From assembly GCA_001873995.1 (NCBI GenBank), contig MNVR01000019.1, forward strand, positions 1-57,338: DNA of 57,338 nucleotides. Direction: 5' to 3'. The position numbers and the translations under genes were made by a program. Below the pieces are notes generated by a model. That model did not search any database and was not told where the DNA came from. It saw only the letters and a list, made by a program, of their open reading frames with translations. Below, piece after piece: positions 23,759 to 31,160 of this stretch (positions are counted from its first letter, which is position 1; every line of letters starts with the position of its first letter). The stretch comes from Candidatus Phelpsiimicrobium noxiivivens. Lineage in GTDB: Bacteria; Omnitrophota; Gorgyraeia; Velamenicoccales; Velamenicoccaceae.

Positions 23759-23832
23759 ATCTCAACTTCTGGCAACATGGAATTAACCATGAGGAAGTTA
23801 GATTAAGAAAATCGTCCGCCTGGGTTTTCAAC
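23759..23832 (+). ncRNA. ZTP/ZMP (pfl) riboswitch
   Basis: The leader shows the pfl architecture. P1 is TCTCAACTT with AAGTTAGA (23759-23802). A CTGGCAAC internal strand (23769-23776) and P2 CATGG/CCATG (23776-23780 and 23787-23791) followed by AGG match the CUGGCRA...CCACCGGGGAGC side of the consensus. After a short linker comes the near-invariant CCGCCTGGG (23816-23824). Known members sense ZTP/ZMP, which build up when 10-formyl-THF is short, and turn on folate and purine genes. Control of glycine cleavage fits that role. Matching is by eye; the P1/P2 junction is shorter than consensus. Confidence 0.78.
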
Positions 23833-23849
23833 AACCAGGTATTTTTTTT
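23819..23849 (+). terminator. Intrinsic terminator of the riboswitch
   Basis: CCTGG (23819-23823) pairs with CCAGG (23835-23839), extended by TT/AA around a bulged G, followed by T-A-T8 (23840-23849). The 5' arm is part of the conserved CCGCCTGGG of the aptamer, so ligand binding and termination are mutually exclusive: an ON switch, as known for pfl RNAs. gcvT starts 4 bp later. Confidence 0.8.
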
Positions 23850-23853
23850 GTAT

Positions 23854-24972
23854 ATGGAAACCTTAAGCTCCCTCAAAACCACCCCCCTTTTCAATGACCA
23901 CATAGCCCTGGGCGCGAAGATGGCGCCTTTTGCCGGCTGGAACATGCCGATACAATATGAAGGCATCATCGCCGAAGCGCTCCATACCCGCAAACAGGCT
24001 GCTTGCTTTGACATCTGCCACATGGGCGAATTTCTTATTAAAGGAGACTTGAAAAGATCAGGGCTGGACAATTTAGTTACTGCGCGGCTTAGCGATCTGG
24101 CCATAGGCTCCTGCCGCTACGGCTCTCTTTTGAATGATAAAGCCGGCGTCATAGATGACCTTATAGTCTACCGCAAAAAACAAGACGAATGGATGATCGT
24201 AATCAACGCCGGGACAATAGAAAAAGACAAAAAACAATTTCTTTCAAACCTGTCCAAAGACTCAGATTTTAAAGACATTTCAAATACAACTGGCAAAATA
24301 GACATCCAGGGGCCTTTATCAAGAGAGGCCATAATACCTTTCGCGCCTGCCGCTCAAAAAATAAACTACTATACTTTTATTGAGACAAGCGTACTTGGAG
24401 AAAATTGCATAGTCAGCAGGACAGGCTACACAGGAGAGTTAGGATTTGAGATCTATGCTTCGCAAGAAACAACCAAGGCCGTTTGGAAAAAACTCCTGCA
24501 GGATAAAAAAGTAAAGCCCGCGGGGTTAGGCGCGCGCGACGTCCTGCGTTTAGAAATGGGCTACAGCCTTTACGGCCAGGACATAAGCGAAGATACAACA
24601 CCCCTTGAGTCAGGACTTGAAAAATTTATTGGCCTCAACAAAGATTTCATCGGGAAAAACGCCCTATTACGCCAAAAAAAATCTGCTGATAATACGCGGG
24701 GCGCCGGGAACCGCAGCCGCGACCGGGTCTTCTTAACAACTACGTCGCGTCGCTCGCCGCGACACAACCACAAGATCTATTTTAAAGATAAAGAGATCGG
24801 AGTCGTCACAAGCGGCTCATTCTCTCCCCACCTTGAAAAAGGTATTGGTATGGGCTTCGTTCAATTGCCGCTTACGACAGGCAATAAGATCTTAGTAGGG
24901 GACGACAAATTAAAAATAGAAGCCATCATCTGCGATAAGCCGTTCGTGAAGAATACATCTTTAAAAAATTAA
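23854..24972 (+). CDS. gcvT: Aminomethyltransferase (glycine cleavage T-protein)
   Basis: Transfers the methylene group from aminomethyl-lipoyl-GcvH to THF, releasing ammonia. Start taken at ATG 23854; a TTG two codons upstream lies in the terminator T-run. The 372-residue protein shows HIALGAKMAPFAGWNMPIQY, DICHMGEF, the folate region YGSLLNDKAGVIDDLIVYR, SRTGYTGELGFEIY, GLGARDVLRLEMGY and TPLESGLEKF. The segment near residues 275-305 (GAGNRSRDRVFLTTTSRRSP) is unusually basic compared with the usual linker. There is no clear Shine-Dalgarno; the 3' arm of the terminator occupies that place. Confidence 0.93.
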   Translation: METLSSLKTTPLFNDHIALGAKMAPFAGWNMPIQYEGIIAEALHTRKQAACFDICHMGEFLIKGDLKRSGLDNLVTARLSDLAIGSCRYGSLLNDKAGVIDDLIVYRKKQDEWMIVINAGTIEKDKKQFLSNLSKDSDFKDISNTTGKIDIQGPLSREAIIPFAPAAQKINYYTFIETSVLGENCIVSRTGYTGELGFEIYASQETTKAVWKKLLQDKKVKPAGLGARDVLRLEMGYSLYGQDISEDTTPLESGLEKFIGLNKDFIGKNALLRQKKSADNTRGAGNRSRDRVFLTTTSRRSPRHNHKIYFKDKEIGVVTSGSFSPHLEKGIGMGFVQLPLTTGNKILVGDDKLKIEAIICDKPFVKNTSLKN

Positions 24973-24986
24973 ATTATGGAGGTGTT

Positions 24987-25376
24987 ATGGATATACCACA
25001 GGGATCGCTCTTCACTAAAGAACACGAGTGGATAAAAATTGACTCTGACAAAGGCATTATAGGCATAACGGATTACGCCCAGCATGCTTTAGGCGACGTC
25101 ACTTTCGTGGAACTGCCTAAGATAGCCGCGCGCGTCAAACAATTCCAGGGCCTGGCAACGATTGAATCCGTCAAAGCAGCAAGCGACATCTTTTCCCCCC
25201 TTTCAGGCGAAGTCATTGAAGTAAACGCAAAGCTGGAAAATAACCCCGCCTTGGTCAACCAGTCCTGCTATAGTGACGGATGGATAGCTAAGATAAAGAT
25301 AAAAGACGCGTCAGAAAAAAAGAACCTAATGGACACCGCAGGTTATAAAAAATACGTGGAAGAATTAGACAAATGA
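24987..25376 (+). CDS. gcvH: Glycine cleavage system H protein
   Basis: Lipoyl carrier shuttling intermediates among the P, T and L proteins. The 129-residue product contains KEHEWIKI, GITDYAQHALGDVTFVELP and the lipoylation motif ESVKAAS with K63, then SPLSGEVIEVNAKLENNPALVN. GGAGGTG lies before the ATG, 14 bp after gcvT. Lipoylation would be by LipM and LipA encoded at the end of the same cluster. Confidence 0.97.
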   Translation: MDIPQGSLFTKEHEWIKIDSDKGIIGITDYAQHALGDVTFVELPKIAARVKQFQGLATIESVKAASDIFSPLSGEVIEVNAKLENNPALVNQSCYSDGWIAKIKIKDASEKKNLMDTAGYKKYVEELDK

Positions 25377-25407
25377 AGCTCCCTGCGACAAACCGCAGAG
25401 AATATAT

Positions 25408-25615
25408 TAAGTTTTTGATCATATTATTCAGTAGCATAAAGAGGCATATTTTGAGTGAAGAGTTTCTTGAAAAATATTTGGCAAAAACTGTTTGAGTCCC
25501 TGCCTACCTGCAGGTAGGCAGGCGTCCTGGCTAAAGCCTACGGACGAGTTGTTTTTGCCTTTTCAAGAAACTTTTCAACGAATGCCGAGCGGATGAATAA
25601 TATAATCAAAAGCTT
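25408..25615. repeat. Nested palindromic repeat, family B copy 2
   Basis: Reverse complement of the element at 5510-5703 with scattered differences. The central palindrome is CCTGCCTACCTGCAGGTAGG, changed yet still self-complementary relative to copy 1. It splits gcvH from gcvPA, with TATAAT at 25601-25606 near its end. Confidence 0.8.
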
Positions 25616-25643
25616 AGAGATTAACCCAATAAATACCTAAAAA

Positions 25644-26981
25644 ATGTCTGACTACATAGCTAATACAGAAAAAGACGAGCGACTGATGCTTGAGGCCATA
25701 GGCGCCAAAAGCGTTGAAGGCCTATTCTGCGACATAAGGCCTGAAAATAAACCACGCTCTTTTAATATTCCCGAGGGAAAGTCCGAATTTGAAGTGATGC
25801 GGCATTTAAAAAATTTGAGCGCCAAGAATGCTACTGATCTTATCTGTTTCATCGGAGCTGGTTTCTACGACCACTACATACCTTCCGTGGTTGACCACCT
25901 TGCCTCGCGAAGCGAATTCTATACCGCCTATACGCCCTATCAGCCGGAATGTTCTCAGGGAACACTACAGGCTATTTATGAATATCAGAGCGCTATCTGC
26001 CGTCTCACAGGCATGGAAATAGCCAATGCCTCTCTTTATGACGGAGGTACCGCGCTTTACGAAGCCCTTATGATGGCGCGCCGCATCACCGGCAGGAACC
26101 GCGTGCTCGTGGATGACGCGGTCTCACCTATCTATCGGACGATCATATACAGCTACACCAAAAATCTTGACATTGAGTTTGTTGAAGTTCCAGCGCAACA
26201 TGGCCAGAGCGACCGCGCTGCCATCAAAAAACATTTAAATGACAAAATTGCCTGCATTATACTTCAAAACCCTAATTTCTTCGGCGCCATAGATAACCAC
26301 TCGGATATTACATCTAAGGCGCACCGCGTAGGCGCTTTGGTAGTCGCCTCAGTCTATCCCATATCCCTGGGGCTCTTAAAGACACCTGGCGAAATGGGCG
26401 TTGACATAGCAACTGGCGAAGGCCAAAGCTTAGGGCTGCCCCTTTCTTTCGGCGGTCCGTATCTTGGTTTCATGAGCACAAAAAGAGAATTCGCGAGAAA
26501 AATGCCGGGCCGGATAGTTGGAGAAACCGTTGACGCGAACAACAAAACTGGATATGTCTTAACCCTTCAGGCGCGCGAACAGCATATACGCCGCGAGAAA
26601 GCTACTTCCAATATATGCTCCAACGAAGCGCTTTGCGCCTTAAGAGCGGCTATTTATCTTTCATGCGTAGGCAAAGAAGGATTGGCCCAGGTAGCGAAAC
26701 TTAATTATGAAAAGTCCGAATTTGCCAAATCTTTAATAGGAAAAATAAAAGGCGTGTCCGTTAAACAAAGCTCACCCACGTTCAATGAATTCACCGTGGT
26801 CCTGCCGCGCGACCCAAAAGAGGTTATAGCCGCTATGATAGAAAAAGGCTTCGCAGCCGGCTTCCCATTGGCGCGCTATTACAAAGGCATGGAAAACTAT
26901 ATGATAGTAGCTGTTACTGAAAAACGGACCAAAGAAGAGATCGTCCGTTACGCCCAAAGTCTTGAATCAGCATTATGTTGA
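25644..26981 (+). CDS. gcvPA: Glycine dehydrogenase (decarboxylating) subunit 1
   Basis: Alpha subunit of the two-subunit P-protein, which with subunit 2 decarboxylates glycine. The 445-residue length is typical. Motifs: [68 protein letters not shown] and [28 protein letters not shown]-like C-terminal region. The PLP lysine is on subunit 2. No Shine-Dalgarno precedes the ATG, and the repeat B copy lies just upstream. Confidence 0.96.
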   Translation: [445 protein letters not shown]

Positions 26982-27007
26982 GCACCTTAATGAAGCATTT
27001 AACGAAA

Positions 27008-27028
27008 TCCCGCAGGTTTCTTGCGGGA
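27008..27028 (+). other. Hairpin between gcvPA and gcvPB
   Basis: TCCCGCA (27008-27014) pairs with TGCGGGA (27022-27028) across a 7-nt loop in the 61-bp spacer. No U-run follows, and it sits just before the gcvPB start, so it may affect translation or mRNA processing. Confidence 0.5.
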
Positions 27029-27042
27029 GCTGAGATTTAGCT

Positions 27043-28467
27043 ATGGAACTGATATTCAAAAAAAGCTCTCCTGGGCGCCGTTGCACAATGTTTTCCAAAA
27101 GCGACGTACCGGAAGCCAACAGTATCCCCTTAAAATACCTAAGAAATACTAAAGCTCAGCTTCCCGAACTTTCAGAACTTGACGTCGTGCGCCACTTCAC
27201 CAATCTTTCCAAGATGAACTTTTCCGTGGATACGAATTTTTATCCGCTCGGCTCATGCACCATGAAATACAATCCGAAATTCACCGAGGATATAGCTAAG
27301 CTGGAAGGATTTACATCCCTGCACCCACTATTGCCACAATTAAGGCTTGGCGGCCTGCTTACGCAAGGAGCCCTTGAAGTCCTGTATTGCATGGAAGAAC
27401 TGCTCTGCGAGATAACGGGTATGAACAATTTTACCTTACAGCCGGCCGCGGGCGCTCACGGCGAATTAACAGGCGTTATGCTCATAGCGGCTTATCACCG
27501 GTCAAGGAATGATAAGAGAAAATATGTTTTAGTGCCAGATTCAGCCCACGGCACAAACCCGGCAAGCGCGGCAATAGTAGGTTATGAGATAATAAATATC
27601 CCATCCAATAAAGACGGACTTATGGATATAGAACACCTAAAAGAAAAACTTACAGAAGACGTTGCCGCCATCATGATGACGTGCCCGAATACACTCGGGC
27701 TTTTTGAATCTGAAATAGACAAAATAGCAAAACTCGCCCACCAAAAAGGCGCTTTAATGTATTATGACGGCGCTAACCTGAACGCCATCTTAGGCAAATG
27801 CAGGCCAGGCGACTTGGGCTTTGACGTCATCCACCTAAACTTACACAAGACTTTTTCAACACCGCACGGCGGCGGCGGGCCGGGGGCTGGCCCTGTTGGC
27901 GTCAAAAAAGAACTCTCGGAATTCCTGCCTATCTCACGCGTTGTCAAACGGGATGATGGCACGTTCTACTTAGATTACAAACGGCCAAACACAATAGGCT
28001 GCATAGCCCCATTTTACGGCAACTTCCTCGTTATCTTAAAAGCATACGCCTATATCCTGCTTCTGGGTAAAGAAGGCCTTATAAAAACTAGCGAGCATGC
28101 AGTCCTGAACGCCAATTATATGCTGGCAAAATTAAACAAATATTTCACATCTCCTCATCCAAAAAGATGCATGCACGAATGTGTCTTATCCGGCGTGCAC
28201 GCGTTAGACATCGCTAAATTCCTTATAGACCGCGGCATCCATCCGCCGACCATCTACTTCCCGCTTATAGTCAAGGAAGCGCTTATGATAGAACCCACGG
28301 AAACAGAATCCAAAGAGACAATGGATCATTTTATTGAATGCATGATAGAAGCTGCCCGCCTTTTAAAAGAAGATCCCGACGCGCTCAAAAAAGCGCCAAA
28401 GACAACTCCCGTAGGCAGGCTTGATGAGACCAAAGCAGCGCGCGACATGAATTGCGCGTTATTGTAA
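27043..28467 (+). CDS. gcvPB: Glycine dehydrogenase (decarboxylating) subunit 2
   Basis: Beta, PLP-bearing subunit of the P-protein. Recognisable parts are NFSVDTNFYPLGSCTMKYNP, LQPAAGAHGELTGVM, DSAHGTNPASA, TCPNTLGLFE, the PLP lysine in NLHKTFSTPHGGGGPG, and HPPTIYFPL. The 474 residues fit the family. With gcvT, gcvH and gcvPA it completes the system except for the L protein (lpd), which is not in the window. After it comes a 430-bp repeat-filled gap before lipM. Confidence 0.97.
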   Translation: MELIFKKSSPGRRCTMFSKSDVPEANSIPLKYLRNTKAQLPELSELDVVRHFTNLSKMNFSVDTNFYPLGSCTMKYNPKFTEDIAKLEGFTSLHPLLPQLRLGGLLTQGALEVLYCMEELLCEITGMNNFTLQPAAGAHGELTGVMLIAAYHRSRNDKRKYVLVPDSAHGTNPASAAIVGYEIINIPSNKDGLMDIEHLKEKLTEDVAAIMMTCPNTLGLFESEIDKIAKLAHQKGALMYYDGANLNAILGKCRPGDLGFDVIHLNLHKTFSTPHGGGGPGAGPVGVKKELSEFLPISRVVKRDDGTFYLDYKRPNTIGCIAPFYGNFLVILKAYAYILLLGKEGLIKTSEHAVLNANYMLAKLNKYFTSPHPKRCMHECVLSGVHALDIAKFLIDRGIHPPTIYFPLIVKEALMIEPTETESKETMDHFIECMIEAARLLKEDPDALKKAPKTTPVGRLDETKAARDMNCALL

Positions 28468-28482
28468 AACAAATACTAAATT

Positions 28483-28672
28483 GCAGACAATATTTGGGAA
28501 GGGAGCCTGGTCTGGTTCGTCTTGCGCAAAAACGTTCGCCTTGACCCGGCGTGTCAAGGCTCTCTCTGGTTCCGGCCTCGCTCTCCCGCCTTTGGCGGGA
28601 TCCATGCCCGCTCGGCCTCCACAAGTTTTGCTTCAAGCCAAACCAGGCCAGTCTCCACCTAAGTTTATCTGC
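28483..28672. repeat. Palindromic element sharing arms with family A
   Basis: Left arm 28483-28524 and right arm 28634-28672 are inverted copies of the motif that flanks repeat A copy 2. The right arm reversed contains GACTGGCCTGGTTTGGCTTG, matching 23674-23693. The interior holds CCCGCC/GGCGGG and other small hairpins. Reading frames across it (for example 28481-28894) have no family resemblance. Confidence 0.65.
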
Positions 28673-28704
28673 TTGTTGTTTCTGTCATTTTTCGCAGCGA
28701 CATT

Positions 28705-28851
28705 CGATTTTAGCCAAAGCAGCTTTCGGAACAAGGGAATCCAAGCGTGGAAACATTTGGACGGCGAGGTGTCTGAGCCCGTCCTGGCGAAGCCGACGGG
28801 CGAGTTCCGCAGCCGCCGAAGTCCCGAAAGATCTTTGGCGTCAAAAAATCG
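28705..28851. repeat. Palindromic element, family D
   Basis: Arms CGATTTTAGCCAAAG..CTTTCGG (28705-28729) and CCGAAAG..CTTTGGCG..AAAAATCG (28823-28851) are inverted, with an inner GCCCGTC/GACGGGC hairpin (28777-28801). It fills the rest of the gcvPB-lipM gap, and no gene is seen. Confidence 0.65.
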
Positions 28852-28897
28852 ACAAGGAGCGAGAAAAAGGACAGGATCAACAAAAACTAGCTAAATT

Positions 28898-29725
28898 ATG
28901 ATAACTGCGCGGCTCATACGATCAGGCTTTTGCGACGCGGCGACGAATATGGCGATTGACGAGGCCATATTCTTAAGTTACAGGGAAAACGTCTCTGTGC
29001 CCACGCTACGCCTCTACGGATGGAAACCAGCGGCCATCTCAATAGGCCGTTCCCAAAACCCTCAGGAAACGCTGGACCTGGATGCCTGCCAAGAACAAAA
29101 TGTAACATTCACGCGCAGGCCCACAGGTGGCGGGATCATCTTTCACGACCATGAACTGACATACAGTATTATTCTAGCCCAGTCCGACATCGGGCTATCT
29201 TACCGCGTCAAAGAATCTTTTGAGAGCATAACGTCATTTTTAATAACGGCTTACCGAAATCTGGGCATTGAGGCCTGTTTTGCTAAAAACATCTTCCGCT
29301 CAATACCTGAAAACCACACGATCGCTGACTTCTGTTTCTCCAGAAAAGAAGAATACGATATCCTGGCGAACGGCAGAAAACTTGGCGGCAATGCCCAGAA
29401 AAGAAGGCGAAACATCATACTTCAACACGGCTCTATACCTCTGTCGTTTGACAAAACAAAAGCATCTCAATTGCTTAAAGGCAACCGCGCCTCAGGAGCG
29501 CTTGATATCACGACGATCGCAGATGTTGCCAAAGCCAAAATAAACGAAGAGTCACTCTCGGATGCGCTGATAAAAGCCTTCTCTGCCCGCTTTAAAACAA
29601 CCTTAAAGCTTGATAACCTGACAAACGAAGAAAAGATCTTAGCCAACGAATTAAAAACCTATAAATACACCAATACGGGGTGGAACTTTCATGCCAGAGC
29701 AACAACGCAGGCCCGAGTGGCTTAA
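28898..29725 (+). CDS. lipM: Octanoyltransferase (LipM-type)
   Basis: Transfers octanoyl from acyl-carrier protein to the H-protein lysine. The 275-residue biotin/lipoate-ligase-fold protein has RRPTGGGIIFHDHELTYS (residues 73-90). The LipM-type segment has C146 (DFCFSRKEEYDI), K161 (GRKLGGNAQKR) and ILQHGSI. The conserved cysteine and spacing favour LipM over an LplA-type lipoate ligase. Position between gcvPB and lipA supports a role in lipoylating GcvH. No clear Shine-Dalgarno. Confidence 0.85.
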   Translation: MITARLIRSGFCDAATNMAIDEAIFLSYRENVSVPTLRLYGWKPAAISIGRSQNPQETLDLDACQEQNVTFTRRPTGGGIIFHDHELTYSIILAQSDIGLSYRVKESFESITSFLITAYRNLGIEACFAKNIFRSIPENHTIADFCFSRKEEYDILANGRKLGGNAQKRRRNIILQHGSIPLSFDKTKASQLLKGNRASGALDITTIADVAKAKINEESLSDALIKAFSARFKTTLKLDNLTNEEKILANELKTYKYTNTGWNFHARATTQARVA

Positions 29726-30545
29726 GAAAAAAATAGAGTTTAATAATGGGTCACAAACAAGCGCGCTGTTAAATGGGCTTGGGCTAAACACCGTCTGCCG
29801 CGAGGCCAAGTGCCCAAACATCTCTGAATGCTACAAAAATGCCCACGCGGCCTTTTTGATACTTGGCCGCTACTGCACGCGCGACTGCAGCTTTTGTAAC
29901 GTTGAAAAACAAGAGCCTCTCGCGCTTGACCCCAAAGAACCCGCCAGAGTAGCGTTGGCTGTCGCGAAAATGGGGTTAAAACACGTTGTCATTACAAGTG
30001 TGACCCGTGATGACCTATCCGACGGCGGAGCGCAAACATTCGTAGATACCGTCAAAGAAATTAAAAAGGCCAGCCCGGATAAAAAAATAATGATAGAGCT
30101 TTTAATACCTGATCTTTTAGGCGACACTCGATCCCTGGAAACTTTAGCAAGCAGCTTACCTGACATAATCGCCCACAACCTTGAGACTGTGCCGCGGCTT
30201 TATAACTTCCGGCCGAAGGCCAATTACGCAAGATCACTTTTTGTATTAAAACACGTCAAAATAACGAACCCGAAGATACGCACAAAATCAGCTCTTATAC
30301 TTGGCCTTGGAGAAAAAGAAAAAGAAGTTACAGATGTCCTGGAAGACTTAAGGATGGTAGATTGCGACTTTCTAGCCTTAGGGCAGTATTTACAACCCAG
30401 TTTAAAACACACTAAAGTTACCGAATATATCACTCCCGATCAATTCAGTTGCTATAAAAAATTGGCATTGCGGCTTGGTTTCAAACACGTGGAAAGCGGG
30501 CCTTATGTGCGAAGTTCTTTTTTAGCGGCATCCTATTTAGCTTAA
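29691..30545 (+). CDS. lipA: Lipoyl synthase
   Basis: Radical SAM enzyme inserting two sulfurs into octanoyl groups. It has both iron-sulfur motifs: the auxiliary cluster C36, C41, C47 (CREAKCPNISEC) and the SAM cluster C62, C66, C69 (CTRDCSFC). The C-terminal RSSF supplies the Ser ligand of the auxiliary cluster. SVTRDDLSDGGA and HNLETVPRLY are also typical. The 284 residues fit. It overlaps the end of lipM by 35 nt in another frame, so the two are probably coupled. Confidence 0.97.
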   Translation: MPEQQRRPEWLKKKIEFNNGSQTSALLNGLGLNTVCREAKCPNISECYKNAHAAFLILGRYCTRDCSFCNVEKQEPLALDPKEPARVALAVAKMGLKHVVITSVTRDDLSDGGAQTFVDTVKEIKKASPDKKIMIELLIPDLLGDTRSLETLASSLPDIIAHNLETVPRLYNFRPKANYARSLFVLKHVKITNPKIRTKSALILGLGEKEKEVTDVLEDLRMVDCDFLALGQYLQPSLKHTKVTEYITPDQFSCYKKLALRLGFKHVESGPYVRSSFLAASYLA

Positions 30546-30550
30546 AAATA

Positions 30551-31135
30551 CTACTTGGCGATCTTTGCGATAGCGTCGTAATCCGTCTCGCCATCCTGCA
30601 TAGAAATAATGAAATATTTCGCGGTCTTTACGCGTTCCCTCTCGTCAAAGCTGTCTTTAGCGGCATCCAGATATTCCTGAAAATATCTCATTGATTCCTT
30701 TATGTTCTTTGCCTTGCAGTAATAACGCGCCAACCAGTAATACGGCGGGGCGAACTGCGGCCCGGCGCCTATGGCCTTTTTAAAATATTCCTCAGGAGAC
30801 TCCATACGCAATAACCCCAGATAATACCACGACCAATAAAGCTTAGGGTTGAGCTTAACGGCCTTCTTAAAGAACTCATACGACTTATCAAATTTTTCCT
30901 GCTCAAAATAACCCATGCCCATGGCCTGATATATCAGCGCGTCATCCCTGCCGGTAGTAAGTTTTAATTGTTTATAAAATGCCTCGTCTACGTTCTCTTG
31001 ACCGGATTTAACATCAGCTTTAGCTCCAGTTTCAACACCAGCTTTTTGAGCCTGCGCTGTCATAGTAAAAAAATAAAACATTAAAACAAACGAAATCGAA
31101 ACTTTAGCCTTATTTAACACAACCATGCCAAACAT
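30551..31135 (-). CDS. Exported TPR protein next to the efflux genes
   Basis: The 194-residue protein has a signal peptide (about residues 1-29, ending AQAQ) and tetratricopeptide-like helical pairs at about 65-175 (for example QAMGMGYFEQEKFDKSYEFF, WYYLGLLRMESPEEYFKKA). AGAGGAG five bases before ATG 31135 fixes this start; an upstream reading to 31195 overlaps cusA and lacks support. It follows cusA by 25 bp and may be an accessory periplasmic protein. No specific function recognised. Confidence 0.75.
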   Translation of the reverse strand: MFGMVVLNKAKVSISFVLMFYFFTMTAQAQKAGVETGAKADVKSGQENVDEAFYKQLKLTTGRDDALIYQAMGMGYFEQEKFDKSYEFFKKAVKLNPKLYWSWYYLGLLRMESPEEYFKKAIGAGPQFAPPYYWLARYYCKAKNIKESMRYFQEYLDAAKDSFDERERVKTAKYFIISMQDGETDYDAIAKIAK

Positions 31136-31160
31136 ATGCTCTCCTCTTTGGAATATAATA

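Noticed and set aside
23741-23853. Glycine riboswitch before gcvT
   Set aside because: This would be the usual guess for a gcv operon, but no tandem aptamers with GGAGAG-type cores are seen, while the pfl/ZTP parts fit.
28898-29725. Lipoate-protein ligase LplA
   Set aside because: The Cys146 region and ILQHGSI segment match the LipM octanoyltransferase pattern better, and lipA follows for de novo lipoylation.
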